A DNA stretch of 64,000 bases. Source: Streptomyces sp. Mut1 (GTDB lineage Bacteria; Actinomycetota; Actinomycetes; Streptomycetales; Streptomycetaceae). The notes under the pieces were generated by a model. The model made no database searches and was not told where the DNA came from. It saw nothing but the letters and a program-made list of their open reading frames with translations. Made by a program: the position numbers and the translations under genes. The DNA lies in assembly GCF_030719295.1 (NCBI RefSeq), contig NZ_CP120997.1:5219501-5283500 (forward strand), written 5' to 3'. Of this stretch, positions 52,112 to 60,325 are shown piece by piece. Every line of letters starts with the position of its first letter. Within the stretch, counting starts at the first letter, position 1.

Positions 52112-52753
52112 TCAGTGCTGATCGATGCCGTGCAGCGGGAAGCCCGCGATGCCCCGCCAGGCCAGCGAGGTCAGCAGCTGGACCGCGGTGTCGCGCGGGA
52201 TGGCCGACCGGCTGGAGAGCCAGTAGCGGGCGACCACCTGGGACACCCCGCCGAGACCCACCGCGAGCAGCATCGACTCGTCCTTGGACAGGCCCGTGTC
52301 ACCCGCGATCACGTCGGAGATGGCCTCGGCGCACTGGAGCGAGACCCGGTCCACCCGCTCGCGGACGGCGGGCTCGTTGGTCAGGTCGGACTCGAAGACG
52401 AGCCGGAAGGCACCGCCCTCGTCCTCGACGTACGCGAAGTACGCGTCCATCGTCGCGGCCACGCGCAGCTTGTTGTCCGTGGTCGACGCCAGCGCCGTGC
52501 GCACCGCCTGGAGCAGTGACTCGCAGTGCTGGTCGAGGAGGGCCAGATACAGCTCCAGCTTGCCCGGGAAGTGCTGGTAGAGCACCGGCTTGCTGACCCC
52601 GGCCCGCTCCGCGATGTCGTCCATCGCCGCAGAGTGGTAGCCCTGCGCGACGAAGACCTCCTGTGCGGCTCCCAGCAGCTGGTTGCGTCGGGCGCGGCGG
52701 GGCAGGCGAGTGCCCCGCGGGCGCGCCGCCTCGGTCTGCTCGATGGCTGTCAC
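52112..52753 (-). CDS. TetR-family regulator (Rv3208-like)
   Basis: 213 residues from the GTG at 52753 (GGAGG close upstream). HTH segment MDDIAERAGVSKPVLYQHFPGKLELY; the C-terminal domain has the conserved YFAYVEDEGGAFRLVFESD. It lies upstream of DUF3107 in the same direction, the order found in mycobacteria. The targets are unknown. Confidence 0.92.
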   Translation of the reverse strand: MTAIEQTEAARPRGTRLPRRARRNQLLGAAQEVFVAQGYHSAAMDDIAERAGVSKPVLYQHFPGKLELYLALLDQHCESLLQAVRTALASTTDNKLRVAATMDAYFAYVEDEGGAFRLVFESDLTNEPAVRERVDRVSLQCAEAISDVIAGDTGLSKDESMLLAVGLGGVSQVVARYWLSSRSAIPRDTAVQLLTSLAWRGIAGFPLHGIDQH

Positions 52754-52921
52754 GCCGCCTCCCAAATTCGTGGTCAGACACAGCCGTTCCGTACACGCCG
52801 TGCCCTACCGACATCGTACTTTTGGGTAACCCCGGTATGCGCGGCGCGGACGCAGAATTTCACGGACCGGACGGCTGCGGAAGCCATGCACTGCCCTGCC
52901 CTCGGCACAGATGGGGACGTA

Positions 52922-53137
52922 TCAGCGGTAATCGTCCTCATCCTGGGGGACGACGCGGGCCTGTTCCGCCGCATCGGCCTCGCTGACCTCGTCGCGGTCG
53001 TGGTCCGTGAGGGCTTCGTCGCTCTCGGGGCGCAGATCCGTCCGCTGCTCGGCGGCGTCCGCGTCGGGTGTCTCCTGGTCGGGCTCGTCCGGCTGGACGT
53101 CCTCGAAGGTCTCGGGGTCCCTCGGGTCGACCGTCAT
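52922..53137 (-). CDS. Small acidic protein
   Basis: 71 residues, about 40 percent Asp/Glu, starting MTVDPRDPETFEDVQPDEPD; ATG 53137 with GGGAG upstream. Low complexity, probably disordered. The function is unknown. Confidence 0.68.
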   Translation of the reverse strand: MTVDPRDPETFEDVQPDEPDQETPDADAAEQRTDLRPESDEALTDHDRDEVSEADAAEQARVVPQDEDDYR

Positions 53138-53247
53138 GGTGACTCCCTTCCTCGGTTCGAGCCTATGGGGTACCCCCGGAAGCCGCTATGCGATCTGTGA
53201 CGGCGAACACATGAATCGTCGTGTGATCATCTCGTAACATTGCCCGC

Positions 53248-54213
53248 ATGTCTTCGACCGAGCTGCCGGGAGTCCGCGCCGCCGCCGCAGCGGTGGCCCC
53301 CACGGTGAGCGCCGTCAGGGTCGCCGAGGGGGAGCGGCTGCGCTCCGTCGAGCTGCCCGGACTGACGCTCACCCTCCGTTCGCGGCCCTCCCGGCGGCCC
53401 GGACTGCCGCCCGCCCTCTTCGTGCACGGCCTCGGCGGCTCCTCGCAGAACTGGACGGCGCTGATGCCGCTCCTGGAGGACGTGGTGGACTGCGAGGCGG
53501 TCGACCTGCCCGGATTCGGCGACTCCCCGCCGCCCGACGACGGCAACTACTCGGTCACCGGTCACGCCCGCGCGGTGATTCGTCTCCTGGACGCCCAGGA
53601 GCACGGCCCCGTCCATCTGTTCGGCAACTCGCTGGGCGGCGCGGTGGCCACCCGGGTCGCCGCCGTCCGCCCCGACCTGGTGCGCACCCTCACCCTGGTC
53701 TCGCCCGCGCTCCCCGAGATCCGGGTCCAGCGCACGGCCGCCCCGACCGCGCTGCTCGCACTCCCGGGCGTCGCCTCCCTGTTCTCCCGGCTGACCCGGG
53801 ACTGGAGCGCGGAAGAGCGCACCCGCGGAGTCATGGCACTCTGTTACGGCGATCCGGCACGGGTCTCCGAGACGGGCTTCCGCGACGCGGTGGCCGAAAT
53901 GGAGCGCCGACTGGAACTGCCGTACTTCTGGGACGCCATGGCGCGTACCGCCCGTGGCATCGTCGACGCGTACACCCTGGGCGGACAGCACGGGCTGTGG
54001 CGCCAGGCCGAGCGGGTGCTCGCGCCGACCCAGCTGGTGTACGGCGGACGGGACCAGCTCGTCTCGTTCCGGATGGCCCGCAGGGCGTCCGCGGCCTTCC
54101 GCGACGCGCGCCTGCTGACACTGCCCGACGCCGGGCACGTGGCGATGATGGAGTACCCGGAGGCGGTCGCCCAGGCGTTCCGGGAATTGCTCGACGAATG
54201 CGGCGGGAGCTGA
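53248..54213 (+). CDS. Alpha/beta hydrolase
   Basis: 321 residues. FVHGLGGSSQNW oxyanion region, nucleophile elbow GNSLGG, Asp in YGGRDQLV and His in DAGHVAMME make a complete triad. The substrate is unknown. TAACAT (53235-53240) lies seven bases before the ATG, suggesting a leaderless mRNA. Its 3' end abuts the DUF3152 gene, and the two are probably co-transcribed. Confidence 0.92.
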   Translation: MSSTELPGVRAAAAAVAPTVSAVRVAEGERLRSVELPGLTLTLRSRPSRRPGLPPALFVHGLGGSSQNWTALMPLLEDVVDCEAVDLPGFGDSPPPDDGNYSVTGHARAVIRLLDAQEHGPVHLFGNSLGGAVATRVAAVRPDLVRTLTLVSPALPEIRVQRTAAPTALLALPGVASLFSRLTRDWSAEERTRGVMALCYGDPARVSETGFRDAVAEMERRLELPYFWDAMARTARGIVDAYTLGGQHGLWRQAERVLAPTQLVYGGRDQLVSFRMARRASAAFRDARLLTLPDAGHVAMMEYPEAVAQAFRELLDECGGS

Positions 54214-54221
54214 TCCGGGGC

Positions 54222-55577
54222 GTGGGACGACACAGCCGTAAGGGCCCTGCGCCCAGGGTGCCCGAGACCGGGCAGGCGGAGGCGAACGAGGCGGGGCGCG
54301 AGGCCGCCCGGCCGGTCGCCGGCAGCGGGCGGCGCAGACGGCAGGCCGAGCAGGCCGGCCCGGGGCCGTTCCCGGGCGCGCCCGAGGTACGTGGCGGTCA
54401 CCCCGAACAGCGTGAACCCGGCGGCGGCTGGGGCGCGGGCCCCATGGGCCGAGGCACCGAGGGCAGGGGCCAGGGGCGGCCCGGTCTCCAGGCGCCCGCC
54501 CCCGGCGGCAGGCCGGGCGGCCCGCGTCCCGCGCACCACCCGCAGGGCCCCACGCACCATCAGCAGGCGACCTCCACCCGGCCGCTGATACCGGGTCCGC
54601 GGCGCGAGTTCGTCGAGGCCTTCGACAATCCGCCCGCACCGCCCGCGCCGCGTCGGCAGGCGGCGGCGCCCGCCGACCCGTTCGCCTCCGTCACCGAGTG
54701 GGACGAGCGCCCGCCGGAGCGCGGGCGCGACGAGGCGGCCGGGACCAGGGACGCGAAGGACGCCAAGGGCGGCAAGGGCCGTACGTTCACCGGCATCGCC
54801 GCCGCCGCGGTCACCACCGTGCTCGCGGTCGTCGTGGCCGGCCAGGTCGCCCACGACGGCACCGGCGGCAACGGAGCGGCGCGGGCCGCGGGCGTGGACC
54901 GGGGCGAGAGCGACGACGCCTCCCGGTCGGACAGCCGGAACACCCCGTCCCCCGGAACGGCGGCGGTCAAGCCCCTTTCGTATGAGCAGAAAATGGCCAA
55001 GCCTTATCCGCTGGCTCCGGCGCTCGTGGGACCGGGGGACTTCGAGACGGTCCCCGGCTCGGCCAAGGCGCCGGGCAAGGGCACGAAGCACCGCTACCGC
55101 ATCGATGTCGAGAAGGGGCTCGGGCTCGACGCCGAACTGTTCGCGCAGGCCGTGCAGAAGACGCTCAACGACGACCGGAGCTGGGCGCACGACGGCGATA
55201 TGACCTTCGAACGGATCTCCAAGGGCGATCCGGATTTCGTCATCACGCTGGCAAGTCCCGGCACCACCGCCACGTGGTGCCGGAAGTCGGGCCTGGACAC
55301 CACCGAGGACAACGTCTCCTGCGACTCGGCCGCCACCGAGCGCGTGATGATCAACGCCTACCGCTGGGCGCAGGGTTCGGCCACCTTCGGGCCGGACAAG
55401 CTGTTCTCCTACCGGCAGATGCTGATCAACCACGAGGTCGGCCACCGGCTCGGCCACAACCATGTGAGCTGCCGTACGGAGGGCGCCCTCGCGCCCGTCA
55501 TGCAGCAGCAGACCAAGACGCTGAACCTCGACGGCATCAAGTGCCGGGCCAACCCCTGGGTGTATCCCGAGGACTGA
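54222..55577 (+). CDS. DUF3152 membrane-anchored metalloprotease-like protein (Rv3207c-like)
   Basis: 451 residues from the GTG at 54222 (VGRHSRKGPAP, a common streptomycete N-terminus); an ATG at 54198 overlapping the hydrolase gene is the alternative. A Gly/Pro-rich cytoplasmic region of about 190 residues, one membrane helix (FTGIAAAAVTTVLAVVVAG) and an extracytoplasmic domain with a zincin motif NHEVGHRLGHNH (H404, E405, H408 and a third His), with paired Cys. It is probably a zinc peptidase or a relative; substrate unknown. Confidence 0.88.
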   Translation: MGRHSRKGPAPRVPETGQAEANEAGREAARPVAGSGRRRRQAEQAGPGPFPGAPEVRGGHPEQREPGGGWGAGPMGRGTEGRGQGRPGLQAPAPGGRPGGPRPAHHPQGPTHHQQATSTRPLIPGPRREFVEAFDNPPAPPAPRRQAAAPADPFASVTEWDERPPERGRDEAAGTRDAKDAKGGKGRTFTGIAAAAVTTVLAVVVAGQVAHDGTGGNGAARAAGVDRGESDDASRSDSRNTPSPGTAAVKPLSYEQKMAKPYPLAPALVGPGDFETVPGSAKAPGKGTKHRYRIDVEKGLGLDAELFAQAVQKTLNDDRSWAHDGDMTFERISKGDPDFVITLASPGTTATWCRKSGLDTTEDNVSCDSAATERVMINAYRWAQGSATFGPDKLFSYRQMLINHEVGHRLGHNHVSCRTEGALAPVMQQQTKTLNLDGIKCRANPWVYPED

Positions 55578-55706
55578 ATGGGTGTCAGGAGGCCGGTGCG
55601 CGGGTAGCGCCCGCGGTGCCATGAGCCTGACCGCGAGTGACCTTTCGCCTCCATAGCGCGACTAAACGTTATTCGCGCGGGAAAGTTACGACGGTTCACC
55701 CCTTTC

Positions 55707-55740
55707 GGTGGTGCGACGGACAACCGTCCGTCGCACCACC
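55707..55740. terminator. Perfect hairpin upstream of the glycosyltransferase gene
   Basis: 15-bp perfect inverted repeat (55707-55721 with 55726-55740) and AACC loop, 130 bp after the DUF3152 stop and 80 bp before the glycosyltransferase start. It may end the DUF3152 transcript or be an operator/leader hairpin of the following cluster; the AT-richer block at 55655-55690 just before it could hold a promoter. Confidence 0.5.
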
Positions 55741-55820
55741 GGCGTATCCGCTTACGGTCGTCCCGCCGCGAGTCGCCGATCCAACGGCGGCCGCACACAA
55801 GGGAGATCGGGGGTGCACTC

Positions 55821-57608
55821 GTGCGGATCGGACTGCTCACCGACGGTGGTTATCCGTACGCGACCGGTGAGTCCAGGCTCTGGTGCGACCGCCTGGTACG
55901 CGGGCTCGCCCAGCACGAGTTCGACCTCTTCGCGCTCAGCCGTACCGCCGAACAGGAGGCGCGGGGCTGGGTCAGGCTCCCCGCCCAGGTCGGCCAGGTG
56001 CGTACCGCCCCCCTGTGGACCGCCGACGAGGAATCCCTCGGACTGCACGCACCCAGGGGACCGTTCTCGCGCCTGCTGACCGGAGGGGGCGCGCGGACCT
56101 ACGCGCGGCGCGAACGGCGGCGCTTCGCCACCCACCTCACCTCCCTCGCGGCCTCGGTCTGCACGGCGGGCGGCGAGCCCGGCGGGGCGGACACGGCCCG
56201 GCCCGCCGGTACGGGTGACGGAGCCGGCCCCCGGGCCGCCGACGAGCAGTTCACCCAGGGCCTCTACGGGCTCGCCGAACTGGCCTGGGAGCACGGCGGA
56301 CTGCCCGCCGCGCTCCGCTCCGAGACCGCCGTGCGCATCCTGGAGGCCGCCTGCCGCGCCCCCGGCACCGGGCGCACCGTGCAGACCGCCACCGTCGCCG
56401 ACCTCCTCGCCTTCACCGCTGAACTGGACCGGGTGCTGCGCCCGCTCTCCCTGGACTGGTACGAGGAGGACGGCCTCGCAGCCGTCGACCTCTGCCATGC
56501 CGCGTCCGGTGGTGCGGCCGCTCTGCCGGGTCTGCTGGCCAAACGCTTCTTCGGCGTCCCCCTGCTGGTCACCGAGTACTCGGTGCGGGTGCGGGCGCAC
56601 TACCTCTCGTCGGGGGGCGCGCCCGTGAGCGCGCCGGTGCGCGCCCTCCTGGCGAACTTCCACGGGCGGCTCGCCACCGAGGTGTACCGGCAGGCCGCGC
56701 TCATCACCCCCGGCAACACCCACGCCCGCCGCTGGCAGGAGCGCTGCGGCGCCGACCCCGCCAAGGTGCGGACGGTGTACCCCGGCATGGAGTCCGCCCG
56801 GTTCGCGGCACTCGGTGAGCGTGAGGACGACGGCGGCCCCGACACGCTCGTCTGGGTCGGCCGGATCGAGCCCGCCAAGGACCTGATCGCCCTCCTGCAT
56901 GCCTTCGCCGAGGTGCGCCGGGCCGAGCCGGACGCCCGGCTGCGGATCATCGGGGCGCCGGCCCCGGGCCCGGCGGGCGCCACCTATCTCGCGCACTGCC
57001 GGGCGGTGGCCGCCGAGCTGTTCCCCGACGAGGCGGCCGGTACGCACGCCGGGGGCGAGAATCCGGTCTCCTTCGAGGACATCGGGGACGACGGCGTACC
57101 CGGCCTCGCCCAGGCGTATGCGGCGGGCGGCGTCGTGGTGCTGTCCAGCGTGGTCGAGGGCTTTCCGATCAGCCTGGTCGAGGCGATGTTCTGCGGCCGG
57201 GCCACCGTGTCGACGGACGTCGGCGCGGTCGTCGAGGTCATCGGCGGCACCGGGCTCGTGGTCCCGCCGCGCAACCCCCGGGCGCTCGCGGACGCCTGCC
57301 TGGCGCTGCTGCGCGACCCGGAGCGCCGTGCGCGCCTGGGTGCGGCGGCTCGCGCCCGAGCCCTGGAACTCTTCACCGTCGAACAGAATCTCGCGGCATT
57401 CCGCGGCATCTACCTGGAGCTGATCGCGCAGGCGCCGGTACGCAGCGCGCCGCGCCCGGAGCCCGGTGAGGGGCCGCGCCCCTTCGCCACCCCGCCGGAG
57501 GCCCACGTCCTGGGCCTCCGACCGGAACCGGAACCGGAGCCGCACCCCGGCGATCGCACCCCCAGCTGGGCGGGCGCGGCGCCGGGGCCGGGGGCGAGCG
57601 ATGCGTGA
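55821..57608 (+). CDS. PelF-like glycosyltransferase (DUF3492 plus GT4)
   Basis: 595 residues from the GTG at 55821. The N-terminal DUF3492-type domain (IGLLTDGGYPYATGESRLWC, LLVTEYSVRVRAHYL) is that of PelF, the cytosolic polymerising transferase of Pel exopolysaccharide. The C-terminal GT4 domain has DTLVWVGRIEPAKDLIALL, LRIIGAPAPG and the nucleotide-sugar Glu in SSVVEGFPISLVEAMFCG. A 60-residue Pro-rich tail follows. It probably transfers GalNAc/GlcNAc-type sugars. The next gene starts inside its 3' end or just beyond it, and an epimerase and a spherulin-4 hydrolase follow. Confidence 0.87.
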   Translation: MRIGLLTDGGYPYATGESRLWCDRLVRGLAQHEFDLFALSRTAEQEARGWVRLPAQVGQVRTAPLWTADEESLGLHAPRGPFSRLLTGGGARTYARRERRRFATHLTSLAASVCTAGGEPGGADTARPAGTGDGAGPRAADEQFTQGLYGLAELAWEHGGLPAALRSETAVRILEAACRAPGTGRTVQTATVADLLAFTAELDRVLRPLSLDWYEEDGLAAVDLCHAASGGAAALPGLLAKRFFGVPLLVTEYSVRVRAHYLSSGGAPVSAPVRALLANFHGRLATEVYRQAALITPGNTHARRWQERCGADPAKVRTVYPGMESARFAALGEREDDGGPDTLVWVGRIEPAKDLIALLHAFAEVRRAEPDARLRIIGAPAPGPAGATYLAHCRAVAAELFPDEAAGTHAGGENPVSFEDIGDDGVPGLAQAYAAGGVVVLSSVVEGFPISLVEAMFCGRATVSTDVGAVVEVIGGTGLVVPPRNPRALADACLALLRDPERRARLGAAARARALELFTVEQNLAAFRGIYLELIAQAPVRSAPRPEPGEGPRPFATPPEAHVLGLRPEPEPEPHPGDRTPSWAGAAPGPGASDA

Positions 57609-57678
57609 CCAGGAGACGGCCGGCCCGCCCCGCCCCAGCCGGCCGGGACCGGACGAACAGCAGCACGGAGGAACGACG

Positions 57679-59166
57679 ATGGGCCCCCAGACGGACGCCC
57701 GCACGGAAGCCCTGGAAGACCTCGCCCCCACGCCGGCGGGCGAAACGGCCGGGCCCGAGCTGATCGGATCCGGGCCCGCCGCCCCCGGGCCCGCCGGCCT
57801 CGCGCCGGCCGCCCCCGCGCCGTCCGGCCTCGCGCCGGCCGCCCCCGCGCCGTCCGGCCTCGCGCCGGCCGACCTCGCGCCTGTCGACCCCGGGCCCGCC
57901 GCCCCCGCCCCAGCCGACCTCGTGCCCCCCGACCCCGCGCACGCCCCCGCCCGGACGGCCGCCGATGCGCCGGAGCGCAACCCGGAGCACACCCCGGCGC
58001 GTAATCCCGCGCGCGCCCCCGAGGTGGCCCGCGTCCACCCGCGCACCGCCCACCCCGCCCGCGACACCGCGACCGCCGCGCGCCAGGCGGCCGGTGGGGC
58101 GCACGGGACCGCCGACCCCGTGAAGGCCCTCATGCACCGGCACCGTGAGCTGTGCGAGCGGGCCGTCGACCCGCTGGAGATCGCCGCCGGGCTCGAAGCC
58201 CACGGCGTCACCGACCGCACCGCCGCCCGCTACCGGCACCGCGACGTGTTCTCGCTCGCCGAGGAACTCTTCGCCCGGGTCCCGGCCGTCGCGGGGGAGT
58301 CCGCCGCCGCCGGCCCCGCTCCGGCGCGCGACATCGAGACGCGCGCCGCCTGGTCGCTGCGCGCCCTGCTGCCGGGCGCCGCCTGCCTGGCCACCTTCGT
58401 CGCGCTTCGCCTCACCGACGGGGTGCTCGGCGGCGACGCCCGGCTCGCCATCGGCGCCGGCGGCACGCTGCTCGCGCTCATCGGCCTGGCCCTCGCCCTG
58501 CGCACCGGCCCCCTCAGCGCCCGCACCGGCTCATCGGGCACCGCAGCCCTCTGCGCCTGCTGGCTCCTCGGCTACGTCCTGTACGGCGACGACCTGCTCC
58601 ACCAGGTCCTCAGCGGCGGCCCCGAAGGCCCCTGGACGCTCACCCCGGCGCCCCTGCTCGGGCTCGCCCTCGCGGTGGCCCCCGCCGCCTGGTGCGCCCA
58701 CCTCTTCTCCCTGTACGCCCACCGCAGACTCCACGGCAGCCACGCGCTGGAGGAGTTCGCCGCCGGCGTGCGCCCCCTGCTCTTCGGCGCCGTCGCGCTC
58801 TTCGCCTGCGTCCTGGCCGCGCTGCTGTACCTGGCCCGGCTCGGGCTCGGCACCGGCGGCTCCCCGGCCGCTGCCGCCGCCCTCGGGGTGCTGCTCCTGC
58901 TGGCCCGCCTGCTCACCGTCCACGGCTTCCCGGAAGCGGCCGCCACCGGCCTCGCCGCCGCCTGCGCCGTCGAGGCCGCCGCCCCCGCCCTGATCCTGGC
59001 CGGACGGCTGCCCGGACTCGACCCGCTCGCCCGCCCGGTCGATGCCCTGATCGAGGCGGCGGGCACCGGGGCCGTGCCCGCGCTCGCCTGCGGCGCGGCC
59101 GCCCTCGGCCTGCTGACCACCGCCACCCTCGCCCTCTCCAGGGCATCCGCCCACACCGCCGCCTGA
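57679..59166 (+). CDS. Polytopic membrane protein of the Pel-like cluster
   Basis: 495 residues from ATG 57679 (GGAGG seven bases upstream); an ATG at 57601 overlapping the glycosyltransferase stop would add 26. A disordered Ala/Pro region of 140 residues includes PSGLAPAAPA repeats. A conserved-looking helical segment follows (MHRHRELCERAVDPLEIAAG, YRHRDVFSLAEELFARVP). The C-terminal 300 residues have about eight membrane helices. It is not an obvious PelG or PelE by eye; by position it is the export or assembly component of the cluster. Confidence 0.8.
   Translation: MGPQTDARTEALEDLAPTPAGETAGPELIGSGPAAPGPAGLAPAAPAPSGLAPAAPAPSGLAPADLAPVDPGPAAPAPADLVPPDPAHAPARTAADAPERNPEHTPARNPARAPEVARVHPRTAHPARDTATAARQAAGGAHGTADPVKALMHRHRELCERAVDPLEIAAGLEAHGVTDRTAARYRHRDVFSLAEELFARVPAVAGESAAAGPAPARDIETRAAWSLRALLPGAACLATFVALRLTDGVLGGDARLAIGAGGTLLALIGLALALRTGPLSARTGSSGTAALCACWLLGYVLYGDDLLHQVLSGGPEGPWTLTPAPLLGLALAVAPAAWCAHLFSLYAHRRLHGSHALEEFAAGVRPLLFGAVALFACVLAALLYLARLGLGTGGSPAAAAALGVLLLLARLLTVHGFPEAAATGLAAACAVEAAAPALILAGRLPGLDPLARPVDALIEAAGTGAVPALACGAAALGLLTTATLALSRASAHTAA
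57796..57880 (+). repeat. 30-bp tandem repeat within the membrane-protein gene
   Basis: Two exact copies of a 30-bp unit (57796-57825, 57826-57855) and a partial third encode GLAPAAPAPS repeats in the disordered N-terminus. Confidence 0.85.
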
Positions 59167-59249
59167 GGCGCCCCAGAACCCCCGCGGAGCCGACGCCGCG
59201 GGTCGTCATCACCCGTTCCACCCGTAACTGCCCCAAGGAGACACCGGAC

Positions 59250-59363
59250 ATGACCCCCCAATCCCCCGCACCGGCAGCCCGCCGTCGGCCCCCAGGCCGG
59301 GTCCGCCCATTCGCGCCCGGTTCGCGACGCCCGGGTGGACCGGGCCTGGGCGGTGCGCGATGA
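59250..59363 (+). CDS. Very small Pro/Arg-rich ORF coupled to the epimerase gene
   Basis: 37 codons (MTPQSPAPAARRRPPGRVRP onward), with AAGGAG (59235-59240) nine bases before the ATG, the best ribosome site in this 190-bp gap. Its TGA overlaps the epimerase ATG as ATGA. It may encode a small protein or simply deliver ribosomes to the epimerase, which has no good site of its own. Confidence 0.45.
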   Translation: MTPQSPAPAARRRPPGRVRPFAPGSRRPGGPGLGGAR

Positions 59364-60325
59364 GGGTGCTGCTGCTCGGAGCCAACGGATTCATCGGCCG
59401 GTTCGTGGCCGACCGGCTGCTCGCCGACCCCGCCGTCCACCTCACCGCCCTCGGGCGCGGCGACGACGCCGACGTACGGTTCGACCTCGCCGGCGGCAGT
59501 CCCGGAGCGCTCACCCGCTTCCTGGACGCCGTCCACCCCGGAGTCGTCGTCAACTGCGCGGGCGCCACCCGGGGCGGCGCCCGCGACCTCACCCGGCACA
59601 ACACCGTCGCCGTCGCCACCGTCTGCGAGGCGATGCGGCGCAGCGGCTGCTCGGCCCGCCTCGTCCAGGTCGGCTGCGCCTCCGAGTACGGTCCCTCGCA
59701 GCCAGGATCCTCCACCGCCGAGGACGCGATCCCGCGCCCCGGCGGCCCGTACGGCGTCAGCAAGCTCGCCGCCACCGAGCTCGTCCTCGGCTCCGGCCTC
59801 GACGCGGTCGTGCTGCGGGTCTTCTCACCGGTCGGCCCCGGCACCCCCGCGGGCTCCCCGCTGGGCCGGCTCGCCGAGGCCATGCGGCGCACCATGCAGT
59901 CCGGCGACGGCGAGCTGAAGCTCAGCGGCCTCGGCGTGCAGCGCGACTTCGTGGACGTACGCGATGTGGCGCGCGCCGTGCACGCCGCCTCGCTCTCCGC
60001 CGCGCAGGGCGTCGTCAACATCGGCACCGGCCGGGCCGTCCGGCTCCGCGACGCGGCGGCCGTCCTCGCCAAGGTCGCCGGATACGCCGGCGCGCTCCAC
60101 GAGCTGGACACGCCCCCCGCGCGCCTGCCCATCGGCGCCCCCCGCACCTCCACCGAATCGGTCATCGAGCACCTCTCGGCCACGCCGTCCCCGTACCCGG
60201 ACGGTTGCGGGGCCTGGCAGCAGGCGGACGTACGCACCGCCCGCGACCGGCTCGGCTGGCGCCCCCGGATCAACCTGGAGGAGTCACTCGCCGACATCTG
60301 GATGGAGGCGGCGTGCCGTATCTGA
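59360..60325 (+). CDS. NAD-dependent sugar-nucleotide epimerase/dehydratase
   Basis: 321 residues, extended SDR. GANGFIG binds NAD; the catalytic pair is in GGPYGVSKLAATE (YxxxK) with Ser in GCASEYGPS; GLGVQRDFVDVRDVARAV and VNIGTGRAV are typical of GalE/RmlD-like enzymes. In context it may make UDP-GalNAc or UDP-GalNAc-like precursors, as PelX/Uge3 epimerases do for Pel and galactosaminogalactan. It overlaps the small ORF upstream and the spherulin-4 gene downstream (GTG 60313). Confidence 0.9.
   Translation: MRVLLLGANGFIGRFVADRLLADPAVHLTALGRGDDADVRFDLAGGSPGALTRFLDAVHPGVVVNCAGATRGGARDLTRHNTVAVATVCEAMRRSGCSARLVQVGCASEYGPSQPGSSTAEDAIPRPGGPYGVSKLAATELVLGSGLDAVVLRVFSPVGPGTPAGSPLGRLAEAMRRTMQSGDGELKLSGLGVQRDFVDVRDVARAVHAASLSAAQGVVNIGTGRAVRLRDAAAVLAKVAGYAGALHELDTPPARLPIGAPRTSTESVIEHLSATPSPYPDGCGAWQQADVRTARDRLGWRPRINLEESLADIWMEAACRI

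Noticed and set aside
57679..59166. PelG assignment for the membrane protein
   Set aside because: It has about eight rather than twelve helices, a long disordered N-terminus and no recognised PelG motif, so it is left as unknown.
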